14,698 nucleotides of DNA from JAVBOD01 sp031551045 (GTDB lineage: Bacteria > Bacteroidota > Bacteroidia > Bacteroidales > UBA932): assembly GCA_031551045.1 (NCBI GenBank), contig JAVBOD010000094.1:1-14698 (forward strand). Direction: 5' to 3'. A program made the position numbers and the translations under genes. A model generated the notes under the pieces. The model searched no databases and was not told the origin of the DNA. It was given only the letters and a program-made list of their open reading frames with translations. Below are positions 6,396 to 12,709 of this stretch, in pieces; within the stretch, counting starts at the first letter, position 1, and each line of letters begins with the position of its first letter.

Positions 6396-6701
6396 ATGAG
6401 TCAAAAAATTAGAATCAAATTAAAATCGTACGACCACATGTTGGTGGACAAATCTGCCGACAAAATCGTAAAAACGGTGAAAGCAACAGGAGCGGTAGTT
6501 AGTGGCCCGATTCCTCTTCCGACAGGAAAGAAAATTTTTACCGTAAACCGTTCTACGTTCGTGAACAAAAAAGCACGCGAACAGTTCGAATTGAATTCGT
6601 TCCGCCGCTTGCTCGACATCTACAGCTCTACGCCGAAAACCGTAGATGCCTTGATGAAACTCGAACTTCCGAGCGGAGTGGAAGTGGAAATCAAAGTGTG
6701 A
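6396..6701 (+). CDS. rpsJ: 30S ribosomal protein S10
   Basis: This 101-residue S10 is a 30S head protein and, as NusE, part of antitermination complexes. Hallmarks are KIRIKLKSYDHMLVD at the N-terminus, the GPIPLPTGKKIFTVNRS loop at about 37-53, and SGVEVEIKV at the C-terminus. The start follows directly on a tandem CTTTAAA heptamer array with no Shine-Dalgarno motif. In other Bacteroidetes that I know, rpsJ is followed at once by rplC, rplD, rplW and rplB. Here it is followed by an intrinsic terminator and an unrelated membrane-protein gene, so rpsJ is the last gene of this operon. Confidence 0.99.
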   Translation: MSQKIRIKLKSYDHMLVDKSADKIVKTVKATGAVVSGPIPLPTGKKIFTVNRSTFVNKKAREQFELNSFRRLLDIYSSTPKTVDALMKLELPSGVEVEIKV

Positions 6702-6794
6702 TAGGCACCCTTTCGTACGTGTCCGGTAACGGATGTTGACATGTTTTTCGTTCTTTTTGTTCCCGCTTGTGGCGGAGAATAGGAACTTCTATAT

Positions 6795-6827
6795 ACCTGT
6801 TGTATAAAAATACAGCAGGTTTTTTTT
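6795..6827 (+). terminator. Intrinsic terminator of the str operon
   Basis: ACCTGTTGTAT (6795-6805) pairs with ATACAGCAGGT (6810-6820) over 11 bp, including one G-U pair, around an AAAA loop. A run of seven T's follows at once (6821-6827). This is a textbook rho-independent terminator 94 nt after the rpsJ stop, and the clearest evidence that the ribosomal operon ends here. Confidence 0.9.
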
Positions 6828-6900
6828 ATCCCGAAAAAGGTATGATATTTGTGCCGTGGTAGTGAAAATGATAAAAAGTGATATTTAAAAATATATATAT

Positions 6901-7314
6901 ATGGAAACAACGTTCTCTTTTTGTACTGTATTTACACATATCAATTGGCTGACTTTTATTGCAGCCGTGCTGATGGCCTATATTGTAGGCGCTATTTGGT
7001 ATTCTTTGCTTTTCAGAGACATGTGGATAGCCGCTAATCAGATTGATATAAACGTTAAACCGAGCAAATCAAACATGGTGTCCACAATGTTGCTGCAACT
7101 ACTTGCCACAGCGCTTATCGGGTTGATGTATTTTGTGTTGACGCCTATCTCTCTATGGTTAGCTCTTTTTGTAACGCTTGCCTTTGGAGGCTGGATGAAA
7201 GCAACGACTAAATTTAGAATTAGCGACACAAAAACATTTATAAAAGCGGTAATCGTTGATGTTACTTACTTCTGCATAGTAGCGCTTATTTTTATTCTTT
7301 TCGCCACGTTTTGA
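6901..7314 (+). CDS. DUF1761-family small membrane protein
   Basis: This 137-residue integral membrane protein has four likely transmembrane helices (about 15-37, 62-80, 83-102, 114-135). The first contains INWLTF and IVGAIWYSLLF, followed by W42. This is the pattern of DUF1761 proteins: an N-terminal NWL, then a GA(I/L)WYSPLLF-like stretch, then a W. Family members are about 130-150 residues long, so it is complete. No catalytic residues are evident and the function is unknown. The ATG follows an AT-rich leader; an imperfect promoter-like GATATTTG lies at 6844-6851, and the str terminator lies just upstream, so it is probably transcribed on its own. Its TGA overlaps the next ATG (TGATG), coupling it to the YccF-family gene. 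Confidence 0.75.
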   Translation: METTFSFCTVFTHINWLTFIAAVLMAYIVGAIWYSLLFRDMWIAANQIDINVKPSKSNMVSTMLLQLLATALIGLMYFVLTPISLWLALFVTLAFGGWMKATTKFRISDTKTFIKAVIVDVTYFCIVALIFILFATF

Positions 7315-7691
7315 TGAACCTGTTGGGAAACATTCTCTGGTTGGTGTTCGGTGGGCTTTGCGTCGCCGTAGAGTACATGATTTCCGGCGTGATATTATGC
7401 TTGACGATTATCGGTATTCCTTTCGGTTGTCAGATATTCAAGTTAGCGGGGTTAGCGATTTTTCCGTTCGGGCGGACGACCACCGCTCCGGCTGCCAACG
7501 GAGGTTGCCTTAGCTTATTGATGAATATTCTATGGTTTTTTGTCGGAGGCTTTATCATATGCCTCAGTCATTTTTTCTTCGGAATATTATTTGGCATTAC
7601 TATTATCGGGATACCCTTTGCACGGCAGCATTTTAAATTGGCGACATTGGCATTGGCGCCATTCGGACGAGAGATTGTGGATGTTCAATAA
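7314..7691 (+). CDS. YccF-family inner membrane protein
   Basis: This 125-residue membrane protein has two copies of the YccF domain. NILW...GG...TIIGIPFGCQIFKLAGLAIFPFGR spans about residues 6-54, and the parallel NILWFFVGG...TIIGIPFARQHFKLATLALAPFGR spans about 71-119. Three or four hydrophobic segments are present. The tandem arrangement matches E. coli YccF, an uncharacterised inner membrane protein. I chose the ATG at 7314, which overlaps the preceding TGA by one base, rather than the TTG at 7311, because family members start with M-x-x-(L/V)-x-NIL and the TGATG overlap is a usual coupling signal. The function is unknown; co-translation with the DUF1761 protein suggests the two act together or in the same membrane. 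Confidence 0.85.
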   Translation: MNLLGNILWLVFGGLCVAVEYMISGVILCLTIIGIPFGCQIFKLAGLAIFPFGRTTTAPAANGGCLSLLMNILWFFVGGFIICLSHFFFGILFGITIIGIPFARQHFKLATLALAPFGREIVDVQ

Positions 7692-7716
7692 GTCATACCC
7701 TTGTAAAAGATAGTTA

Positions 7717-7780
7717 GCACACAGATAACACGGATAAATCAGATTTTCACAAGTCTGATTTATCCGTGTTATCTGTGTGC
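7717..7780. repeat. Perfect 27-bp inverted repeat between convergent genes
   Basis: The arm at 7717-7743 begins GCACACAGATAACACGGATA. It is exactly reverse-complementary to 7754-7780 around a 10-nt loop. The hairpin lies between the ends of the yccF-like gene (+) and tsaE (-). Its only A/T homopolymer (AAAAAAA, 7781-7787) is on the wrong side for an intrinsic terminator on either strand, although the stem could still stop or protect both transcripts. The unit resembles CACAGAT/CACGGAT-type intergenic repeats that I recall from Bacteroidetes genomes, and a decayed half-copy is at 6306-6330. No transposase is present. Confidence 0.9.
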
Positions 7781-7787
7781 AAAAAAA

Positions 7788-8201
7788 TCAAGTGAACGTG
7801 ATTTCCCGACGCCCGTCGGATAATATGTTGATAGTAACTCGTAGGGTATTTTCGGGCAGTAATTCTTCGATTTTTTCAGGCCATTCTATCAGGCAGGCAT
7901 ATCCGCTGTAGAAATATTCTTCATAGCCGAAATCATAGGCTTCTTCAATTTTATTGATGCGGTAAAAATCGAAATGAAACAGCGGCGTACCGTCGGCCGT
8001 ATGATATTCGTTTACCAATGCGAAAGTCGGGCTTACTACGGTATTTTGCACTCCGGCCACTGCACATAACTCTTTTATCAAAGTGGTTTTTCCGGCTCCC
8101 ATAGCGCCGTAGAAAGCTACTACGGATGTTGTTTTTATTTCCGCCCACAAGGCCGTTGCTACATCTCTTAGCTCGCTCAGTCCGTAAACGATATGGCTCA
8201 T
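7788..8201 (-). CDS. tsaE: tRNA threonylcarbamoyladenosine biosynthesis ATPase TsaE
   Basis: This 137-residue P-loop ATPase works with TsaB and TsaD to place N6-threonylcarbamoyl on A37 of ANN-decoding tRNAs in the cytoplasm. Motifs are the Walker A GAMGAGKTT (32-40), SPTFALVNEY (57-66), the HxDxYR segment HFDFYR (76-81) and LIEWPEK (104-110), all diagnostic of the TsaE/YjeE family. An in-frame start at 8303 would add 34 residues, but that extension only reads the 3' end of the upstream gene in another frame. The ATG at 8201 gives the family's normal length and forms an ATGA 4-bp overlap with the preceding stop. It is thus translationally coupled to the PorW/SprE-like gene. Loss of t6A is very harmful or lethal in many bacteria, so this is probably an important gene. 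Confidence 0.95.
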   Translation of the reverse strand: MSHIVYGLSELRDVATALWAEIKTTSVVAFYGAMGAGKTTLIKELCAVAGVQNTVVSPTFALVNEYHTADGTPLFHFDFYRINKIEEAYDFGYEEYFYSGYACLIEWPEKIEELLPENTLRVTINILSDGRREITFT

Positions 8202-10873
8202 GGTTGCGGGTATTGCTGCCGGAAGAAGGCTATATATTCGGCTACGTCTTTCGATTTCAAAAGCAGCGCCAAATTTTCTTCGGAAATAATTACATAGCTG
8301 CAATCGGTAGCCGAAACATGCAGCGCCGGCGATTGCCGGATGTTGGCTAAATAGGATAATGATTCGTTGGCATTGGCGAACGATTCTACATATACGATGT
8401 TATAATTCGCACTGATTTCTTTTGCTACTACTACGAAATTTTTGTCCAAGTAAGTATCGGCATTGTATGATTCCAAGTTAAACAACAGTTCATTCGTGCT
8501 TATTTTTTTTGTACATATCATCGCAACATAATGACGGCTGTCGTCTTGCTTCACATAGGTGGGTTTTACTTTTGTATCATCGTCTTTTTTCGCTGATTCG
8601 ATACCGGAAGCATATTCTAATTCTTTTTGCTCTAATATCGCTAATAATTCCGTGGCATTTTTGGCCACATCGGAATTTGCATAGTCTTTTGTGATAGCCG
8701 TCAATGCTTGCTTATAGGCCACGAAATTATTGCCTCGTCCGGCGCACAATGCCCGAATCATGGCTAATTGAGGTTGCAAGATACTGTTCGGGTAGCGTTC
8801 CGCCATCTGGACTGCTTTAGCATCTGCTTCGGCATATTTTCCGGTGTTGAATAATTGAAAAACTTCTTCATAGGCTGCGTTCATAGCGGCCTTTTTTGCT
8901 TCCTGTTCTTTCAAGTAGTTCGGGTTCGATAGCATTTGTGCCAACGGTTCCTGCGGGTAAGCCTCTATTAATAGTTGTTTGTAATAGGATGCGCTATCGA
9001 TTCGGTTCTCGGAAGTATAAAGTTGATAAAGTTCGTAATATACATTTGCGGTATATTTACTATTGGAACACCGCTCCAGCAGCCTTTTCAAGGTAGAAAT
9101 GGCTAATTGGTTCTCGTGCACGTCTTTCTTATAAGCTTCGCCGGCTTTGTATAGTGCATTGCACATCCGTTCTTCCGAGGCAGCCATCGCTTCGGGCGTT
9201 AACGGTAAATATTGCATATAATATTCCCGCGTTTTATTGGAGAGTTGTTTTTCCGGCGGAGTGTTATCCTCCACTTCTTCCGCATTAGCCACGAAATCAA
9301 TCGCCATGGCTTTATTGCGCCGCCGCCAATTATCTTCCAGCGGTCGTTTTCCCCAGCGCATATTAAATTGCGTTGATCCGTAATTCACCGCATTCGGATT
9401 ATAAAAATACCAGCTACTGCCTTGGTTTTGCTGAGAGGCGCCGGAGTAGCGGTCACGTTCTTGTTGTACCCGGTAGTATTGTTGATCTTGTTGATCTTGC
9501 TGTTGTTGCTTTTCTGTTTCGAGCACCGTATTAATTTGTGCGGTAATAAATTGCTCTCTCTCTTCGGATGGCATCCTGGCGATACGTTGCAGGCTATCTT
9601 CCCGTTGAATGATATATAAATTCTCCGCCAATTGTTTCAACGCGGCCGCTTTTGTTTGCAGCGAATCGTATAGTTTATGCCGGTTTCCGAGGAAATAGGC
9701 CGCGCTGTCATAGCACGTGTAGGCATCCGCATAATCTTTAGCCGCATATTCGTAATCGCCTAAGGTAGCATAGGAATATCCTTGCTGGCGATTATTTCCT
9801 TTATTTTCCTTGATTGATTCTTTTAAATAATTAATGGCCTCCGTATCGTGGCCGTTTGCTTTCTCCACTTTGGCAAGCGCATAATATATTTGGTCGGTAT
9901 ATTCGCTATTTTTATCGTCTTTGAGCATTTTGAGGAAAAGCTGTTGCAGATTTTGCCCCGATGTAGCATTGGATGCTTTACGCATTTGTGCCGCAAACAC
10001 TAAGTCGTAAGACGGATTTAATTTCACTACTGCATTAAGATGTTCAATCGCTTTTGTATTTTCTTTCGACAGTTCGTATAATTGTGCCAACAGAAAATGA
10101 TAGCGGACTTTGTTGGCCTTGTTTCTTTCTTTTTTCAGAGCCTGTTCAAGGTATAAGGCTGCTTCGCTGTACTCTTTTTTATGAATATAAAAATTAGCAT
10201 ATGCCGCATTTAATAAAGCATGCTCTTTCTTTTTAAGTTCCTTGTCCTTGGCTGATTCTGCCAATAATTTTTCGGCACGCTGCATATCTTCTGTTTCCAT
10301 AAGCACTACGGTTTGCCATAGTTTGGCTGTTTTTACCGCAGAGCCTTTCGGATATTCCAGCATAATAAAGTCGAACAATTGGATAGATTGCCCGTATTGA
10401 TGCAGATACATGTTGGCCAAAGCTTCTAAGAGATAGGCATCGTCCACTATTTTGCAAAATTCCCGCTGGTTGTAAAATTCCCGGTCTTTTTTAGAAGATT
10501 GTTTTTTTTGTTTGGGTTTGACGGTAATAGAATGTTTTTGCACCGCTTTCACCGACTTGGCAATCACGCGGTCCATTTCGCTGGTCACTTGTCCCGGAAC
10601 TTCATCGTACGAAAAGGCAAAAACGGGCAGCAGCTCGTTGAAATCCTGCGGCGTGTATTCTCCCGCTTTTTTCACCCCTTCTTTGAAGCTTTCCCGGCCG
10701 TTGAACGTTACATTAAATTCTCCGTTAATGTTGTGCCATGTCCGTGAAGTCCATGTATTTTTTTTGGTAGAACAACTGTTGAAGAGTAAAACAAGCCCCG
10801 TAAAACAAACGGCAAAAGAAAAAATATTCTTCGCGTACACAACATATTTTTGCCTATTGGTGAATTTTACCAT
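8198..10873 (-). CDS. porW: PorW/SprE-like TPR lipoprotein of the type IX secretion system
   Basis: This 891-residue outer-envelope lipoprotein has an N-terminal hydrophobic segment (about 17-33) ending in a lipobox-like LFNSC, with the lipidated Cys at 34. CSTKKNTWTSRTWHNINGEF follows; this opening is characteristic of the SprE (Flavobacterium) / PorW (Porphyromonas) family, which is needed for T9SS secretion and gliding. Tetratricopeptide-like helical repeats cover about 115-400 and again about 580-740. Between them are a Gln-rich linker (about 455-490) and the family-typical WYFYNPNAVNYG...FNMRWGKRPLEDNWRRRNK block. A C-terminal globular domain (about 785-891) follows. Family knowledge suggests it links the PorLM motor/PorKN ring to the Sov translocon; that role is inferred here. 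It overlaps tsaE by 4 bp and has its own promoter. The symbol could equally be sprE. Confidence 0.85.
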   Translation of the reverse strand: MVKFTNRQKYVVYAKNIFSFAVCFTGLVLLFNSCSTKKNTWTSRTWHNINGEFNVTFNGRESFKEGVKKAGEYTPQDFNELLPVFAFSYDEVPGQVTSEMDRVIAKSVKAVQKHSITVKPKQKKQSSKKDREFYNQREFCKIVDDAYLLEALANMYLHQYGQSIQLFDFIMLEYPKGSAVKTAKLWQTVVLMETEDMQRAEKLLAESAKDKELKKKEHALLNAAYANFYIHKKEYSEAALYLEQALKKERNKANKVRYHFLLAQLYELSKENTKAIEHLNAVVKLNPSYDLVFAAQMRKASNATSGQNLQQLFLKMLKDDKNSEYTDQIYYALAKVEKANGHDTEAINYLKESIKENKGNNRQQGYSYATLGDYEYAAKDYADAYTCYDSAAYFLGNRHKLYDSLQTKAAALKQLAENLYIIQREDSLQRIARMPSEEREQFITAQINTVLETEKQQQQDQQDQQYYRVQQERDRYSGASQQNQGSSWYFYNPNAVNYGSTQFNMRWGKRPLEDNWRRRNKAMAIDFVANAEEVEDNTPPEKQLSNKTREYYMQYLPLTPEAMAASEERMCNALYKAGEAYKKDVHENQLAISTLKRLLERCSNSKYTANVYYELYQLYTSENRIDSASYYKQLLIEAYPQEPLAQMLSNPNYLKEQEAKKAAMNAAYEEVFQLFNTGKYAEADAKAVQMAERYPNSILQPQLAMIRALCAGRGNNFVAYKQALTAITKDYANSDVAKNATELLAILEQKELEYASGIESAKKDDDTKVKPTYVKQDDSRHYVAMICTKKISTNELLFNLESYNADTYLDKNFVVVAKEISANYNIVYVESFANANESLSYLANIRQSPALHVSATDCSYVIISEENLALLLKSKDVAEYIAFFRQQYPQP
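9479..9496 (-). repeat. 9-bp direct repeat encoding DQQDQQ in the porW-like gene
   Basis: TTGTTGATC occurs twice in tandem (9479-9487, 9488-9496), followed by CTGTTGTTGC. On the minus strand this encodes the Gln-rich linker with QQQQDQQDQQ around residue 460. In-frame units of 9 bp allow linker length to vary without frameshift. Confidence 0.7.
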
Positions 10874-10910
10874 GAATGTTTTTCCACTGTTTTAAGATAG
10901 ATACAACTTG

Positions 10911-10942
10911 CAAATATAATAATTTTAGGGGAATAAGAAAAA
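10911..10942 (-). promoter_or_regulatory. Bacteroidetes-type promoter of the porW-like gene and tsaE
   Basis: On the minus strand TATATTTG (+ coordinates 10911-10918) is an exact TAnnTTTG match. A T-rich -33-like element (CTTTTTC) lies about 18-20 bp upstream, near 10937-10943. Transcription would start near 10904 and give a leader of about 30 nt. This suggests the porW-like gene and tsaE are transcribed separately from yifB. Confidence 0.6.
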
Positions 10943-11041
10943 GCTGTACAATTCTAGATTATGTTGTATATATTCGGATAATCTTTCAAGCCCTCCTCGT
11001 CCGCAATTTCTGGAAGGATTTGAGCAAACACCGGCCTCTTT

Positions 11042-12580
11042 TTACCCTGCCCATCCTTCTCTATCCAAGCTCCTGTATTGGATAGCTTCGCCCACATGTT
11101 GCGGAGCAATATGTTCGGAGTTTTCCAAATCGGCAATGGTGCGCGACACTTTCAGGATGCGGTCGTAGGCGCGCGCCGAAAGGCCGAGGCGCTCCATGGC
11201 ATTCTTCAAGAGTGTGTTGCAGGTTTCGTCGAGTACGCAATGTTTTTTCAAAAGGCGCGAAGGCATCATCGCATTATTGTGGACACCTTCTTCTCCGGCA
11301 AAACGCGCTGCTTGCACTTGCCGTGCTTTTATCACCCGTTCGCGAATAACAGCGCTGCTCTCTGCAGGGCGCTGTTCGGAGAGTTGTGCAAACGGCACCG
11401 GCACCACCTCGATGTGGATATCGATACGGTCGAGCAGCGGGCCCGAAATTTTGTTGAGGTATTTTTGTACCATGCCCGGGCCGCACATACATTTTTTTTC
11501 GGGATGATTGTAAAATCCGCACGGACAGGGATTCATAGAGGCCACCAACATGAAATTCGCCGGATAGTCGATAGAATATCTTGCGCGCGATACGGTTATA
11601 TGTCGGTCTTCCAAAGGTTGGCGCATTACTTCCAATACGGTACGCTGGAATTCGGGTAACTCATCTAAAAACAACACGCCGTTGTGTGCCAGCGAAATTT
11701 CGCCGGGTTGCGGGTTTGAGCCGCCGCCTACTAAGCCTACGTTTGAAATGGTATGGTGCGGAGCACGGAATGGGCGCTTGGTAATCAGCCCTGTATTTTT
11801 ATCGATTTTCCCGGCTACAGAGTGAATTTTGGTTGTTTCCAATGCTTCCTGTAATGTGAGCGGCGGAATAATCGTGGGCAAGCGTTTTGCCAGCATGGTT
11901 TTTCCGGCACCCGGAGGCCCTACCATAATGAGGTTATGTCCGCCGGCCGCTGCAATTTCCAGCGCACGTTTCACATTTTCCTGTCCTTTCACATCGGCAA
12001 AATCTACATCATAATGATTGGCTTGTTGCAAAAATTCCTCGCGGGTGTTTACTTCCGTGGGCTCTAATTGTTTTTCTCCGTTGAAAAAGTCGATTACTTC
12101 CTGTAGCTTTTCTACGCCATATACTTTTAATTCGTTTACCACCGCCGCTTCACGGGCATTTTCTTTAGGCAAAATAAATCCTTTGAAACCTTCTGCACGT
12201 GCCTGAATAGCAATGGGCAATGCGCCGGTAATCGGGCGCAGCAAACCGTCGAGCGAGAGTTCGCCCATGATGATGTATTGTTCGATATTGTCGGATTTTA
12301 TCTGCTCCGATGCAGCCAGAATGCCTATTGCCAATGGTAAATCATAGGCAGAGCCTTCTTTGCGGATATCGGCCGGTGCCATGTTGATGACTACTTTGCG
12401 CCCCGGCATCCGGTAGTTAATGGTTTGCAACGCCGTGCTAATGCGCTGTTGACTTTCTTTTACCGCATTGTCGGGCAAGCCCACCATGCAAAAACCAAAA
12501 CCCGGCGAAGCATCCACTTCAATAGTAATAGTAGTGGCATTAATGCCGTAGCAAGCGCTTCCGAACGTTTTTATCAGCAT
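11042..12580 (-). CDS. yifB: YifB/ComM-family AAA+ ATPase (Mg-chelatase-like)
   Basis: This 512-residue protein belongs to the YifB/ComM family. Its ComM members are hexameric helicases that promote branch migration during natural transformation. Residues about 1-165 form the N-terminal Lon-protease-like (ChlI) fold, with VDASPGFGFCMVGLPDNAVKE at about 22-42. The Mg-chelatase AAA+ core has Walker A GPPGAGKT (221-228) and Walker B GVLFLDELPEF (301-311). It also has FRAPHHTIS, the cysteine cluster PCPCG...C-x-C (351-366) that probably binds zinc, and LDRIDIHIEV. The C-terminal domain includes GLSARAYDRILKVSRTIADL (466-485), which holds the sensor-2 arginine. The protein is full length and ends AIQYRSLDREGW, as is usual. 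The 129-bp gap upstream separates it from the DUF4153-like gene on the same strand. A role in DNA uptake in this organism is inferred only from the family. Confidence 0.96.
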   Translation of the reverse strand: MLIKTFGSACYGINATTITIEVDASPGFGFCMVGLPDNAVKESQQRISTALQTINYRMPGRKVVINMAPADIRKEGSAYDLPLAIGILAASEQIKSDNIEQYIIMGELSLDGLLRPITGALPIAIQARAEGFKGFILPKENAREAAVVNELKVYGVEKLQEVIDFFNGEKQLEPTEVNTREEFLQQANHYDVDFADVKGQENVKRALEIAAAGGHNLIMVGPPGAGKTMLAKRLPTIIPPLTLQEALETTKIHSVAGKIDKNTGLITKRPFRAPHHTISNVGLVGGGSNPQPGEISLAHNGVLFLDELPEFQRTVLEVMRQPLEDRHITVSRARYSIDYPANFMLVASMNPCPCGFYNHPEKKCMCGPGMVQKYLNKISGPLLDRIDIHIEVVPVPFAQLSEQRPAESSAVIRERVIKARQVQAARFAGEEGVHNNAMMPSRLLKKHCVLDETCNTLLKNAMERLGLSARAYDRILKVSRTIADLENSEHIAPQHVGEAIQYRSLDREGWAG

Positions 12581-12607
12581 ATATAAACTATAAATTATTC
12601 AACTTTG

Positions 12608-12637
12608 TTAAACTAATATGGACGTCATGTTTTACAA
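12608..12637 (-). promoter_or_regulatory. Possible weak promoter of yifB
   Basis: On the minus strand TTG (12635-12637) is followed after 19 bp by TAGTTTAA (12608-12615), which matches the Bacteroidetes -7 element TAnnTTTG at all but its last two bases. It is placed sensibly, about 28 nt before the ATG, but the match is imperfect. Nothing else is seen in the 129-bp gap. Confidence 0.3.
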
Positions 12638-12709
12638 CACGTGATGATTGTTGGGATGGAACAACGCGCAAATAATCCTGTTGGGGATTACCCTAAACAA
12701 TAAGATGCC

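Noticed and set aside
7311..7313. TTG start for the yccF-like gene
   Set aside because: The ATG at 7314 overlaps the preceding TGA and gives the normal YccF N-terminus.
7717..7787. Ordinary intrinsic terminator for yccF or tsaE
   Set aside because: The stem is perfect, but the only homopolymer tract precedes the hairpin for the minus-strand transcript and is A's for the plus-strand one, so it is listed as a repeat.
8202..8303. 34-residue N-terminal extension of tsaE
   Set aside because: It only reads the end of the porW-like gene in another frame; the ATG at 8201 gives family length and an ATGA overlap.
10954..11136. 60-codon minus-strand frame at the 3' end of yifB
   Set aside because: It is out of frame with a yifB that ends normally (QYRSLDREGW). 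I considered a frameshifted yifB tail but the standard frame is complete.
11078..11659. 193-codon frame antisense to yifB
   Set aside because: It is the complement of the conserved AAA+ region of yifB and has no coherent protein features.
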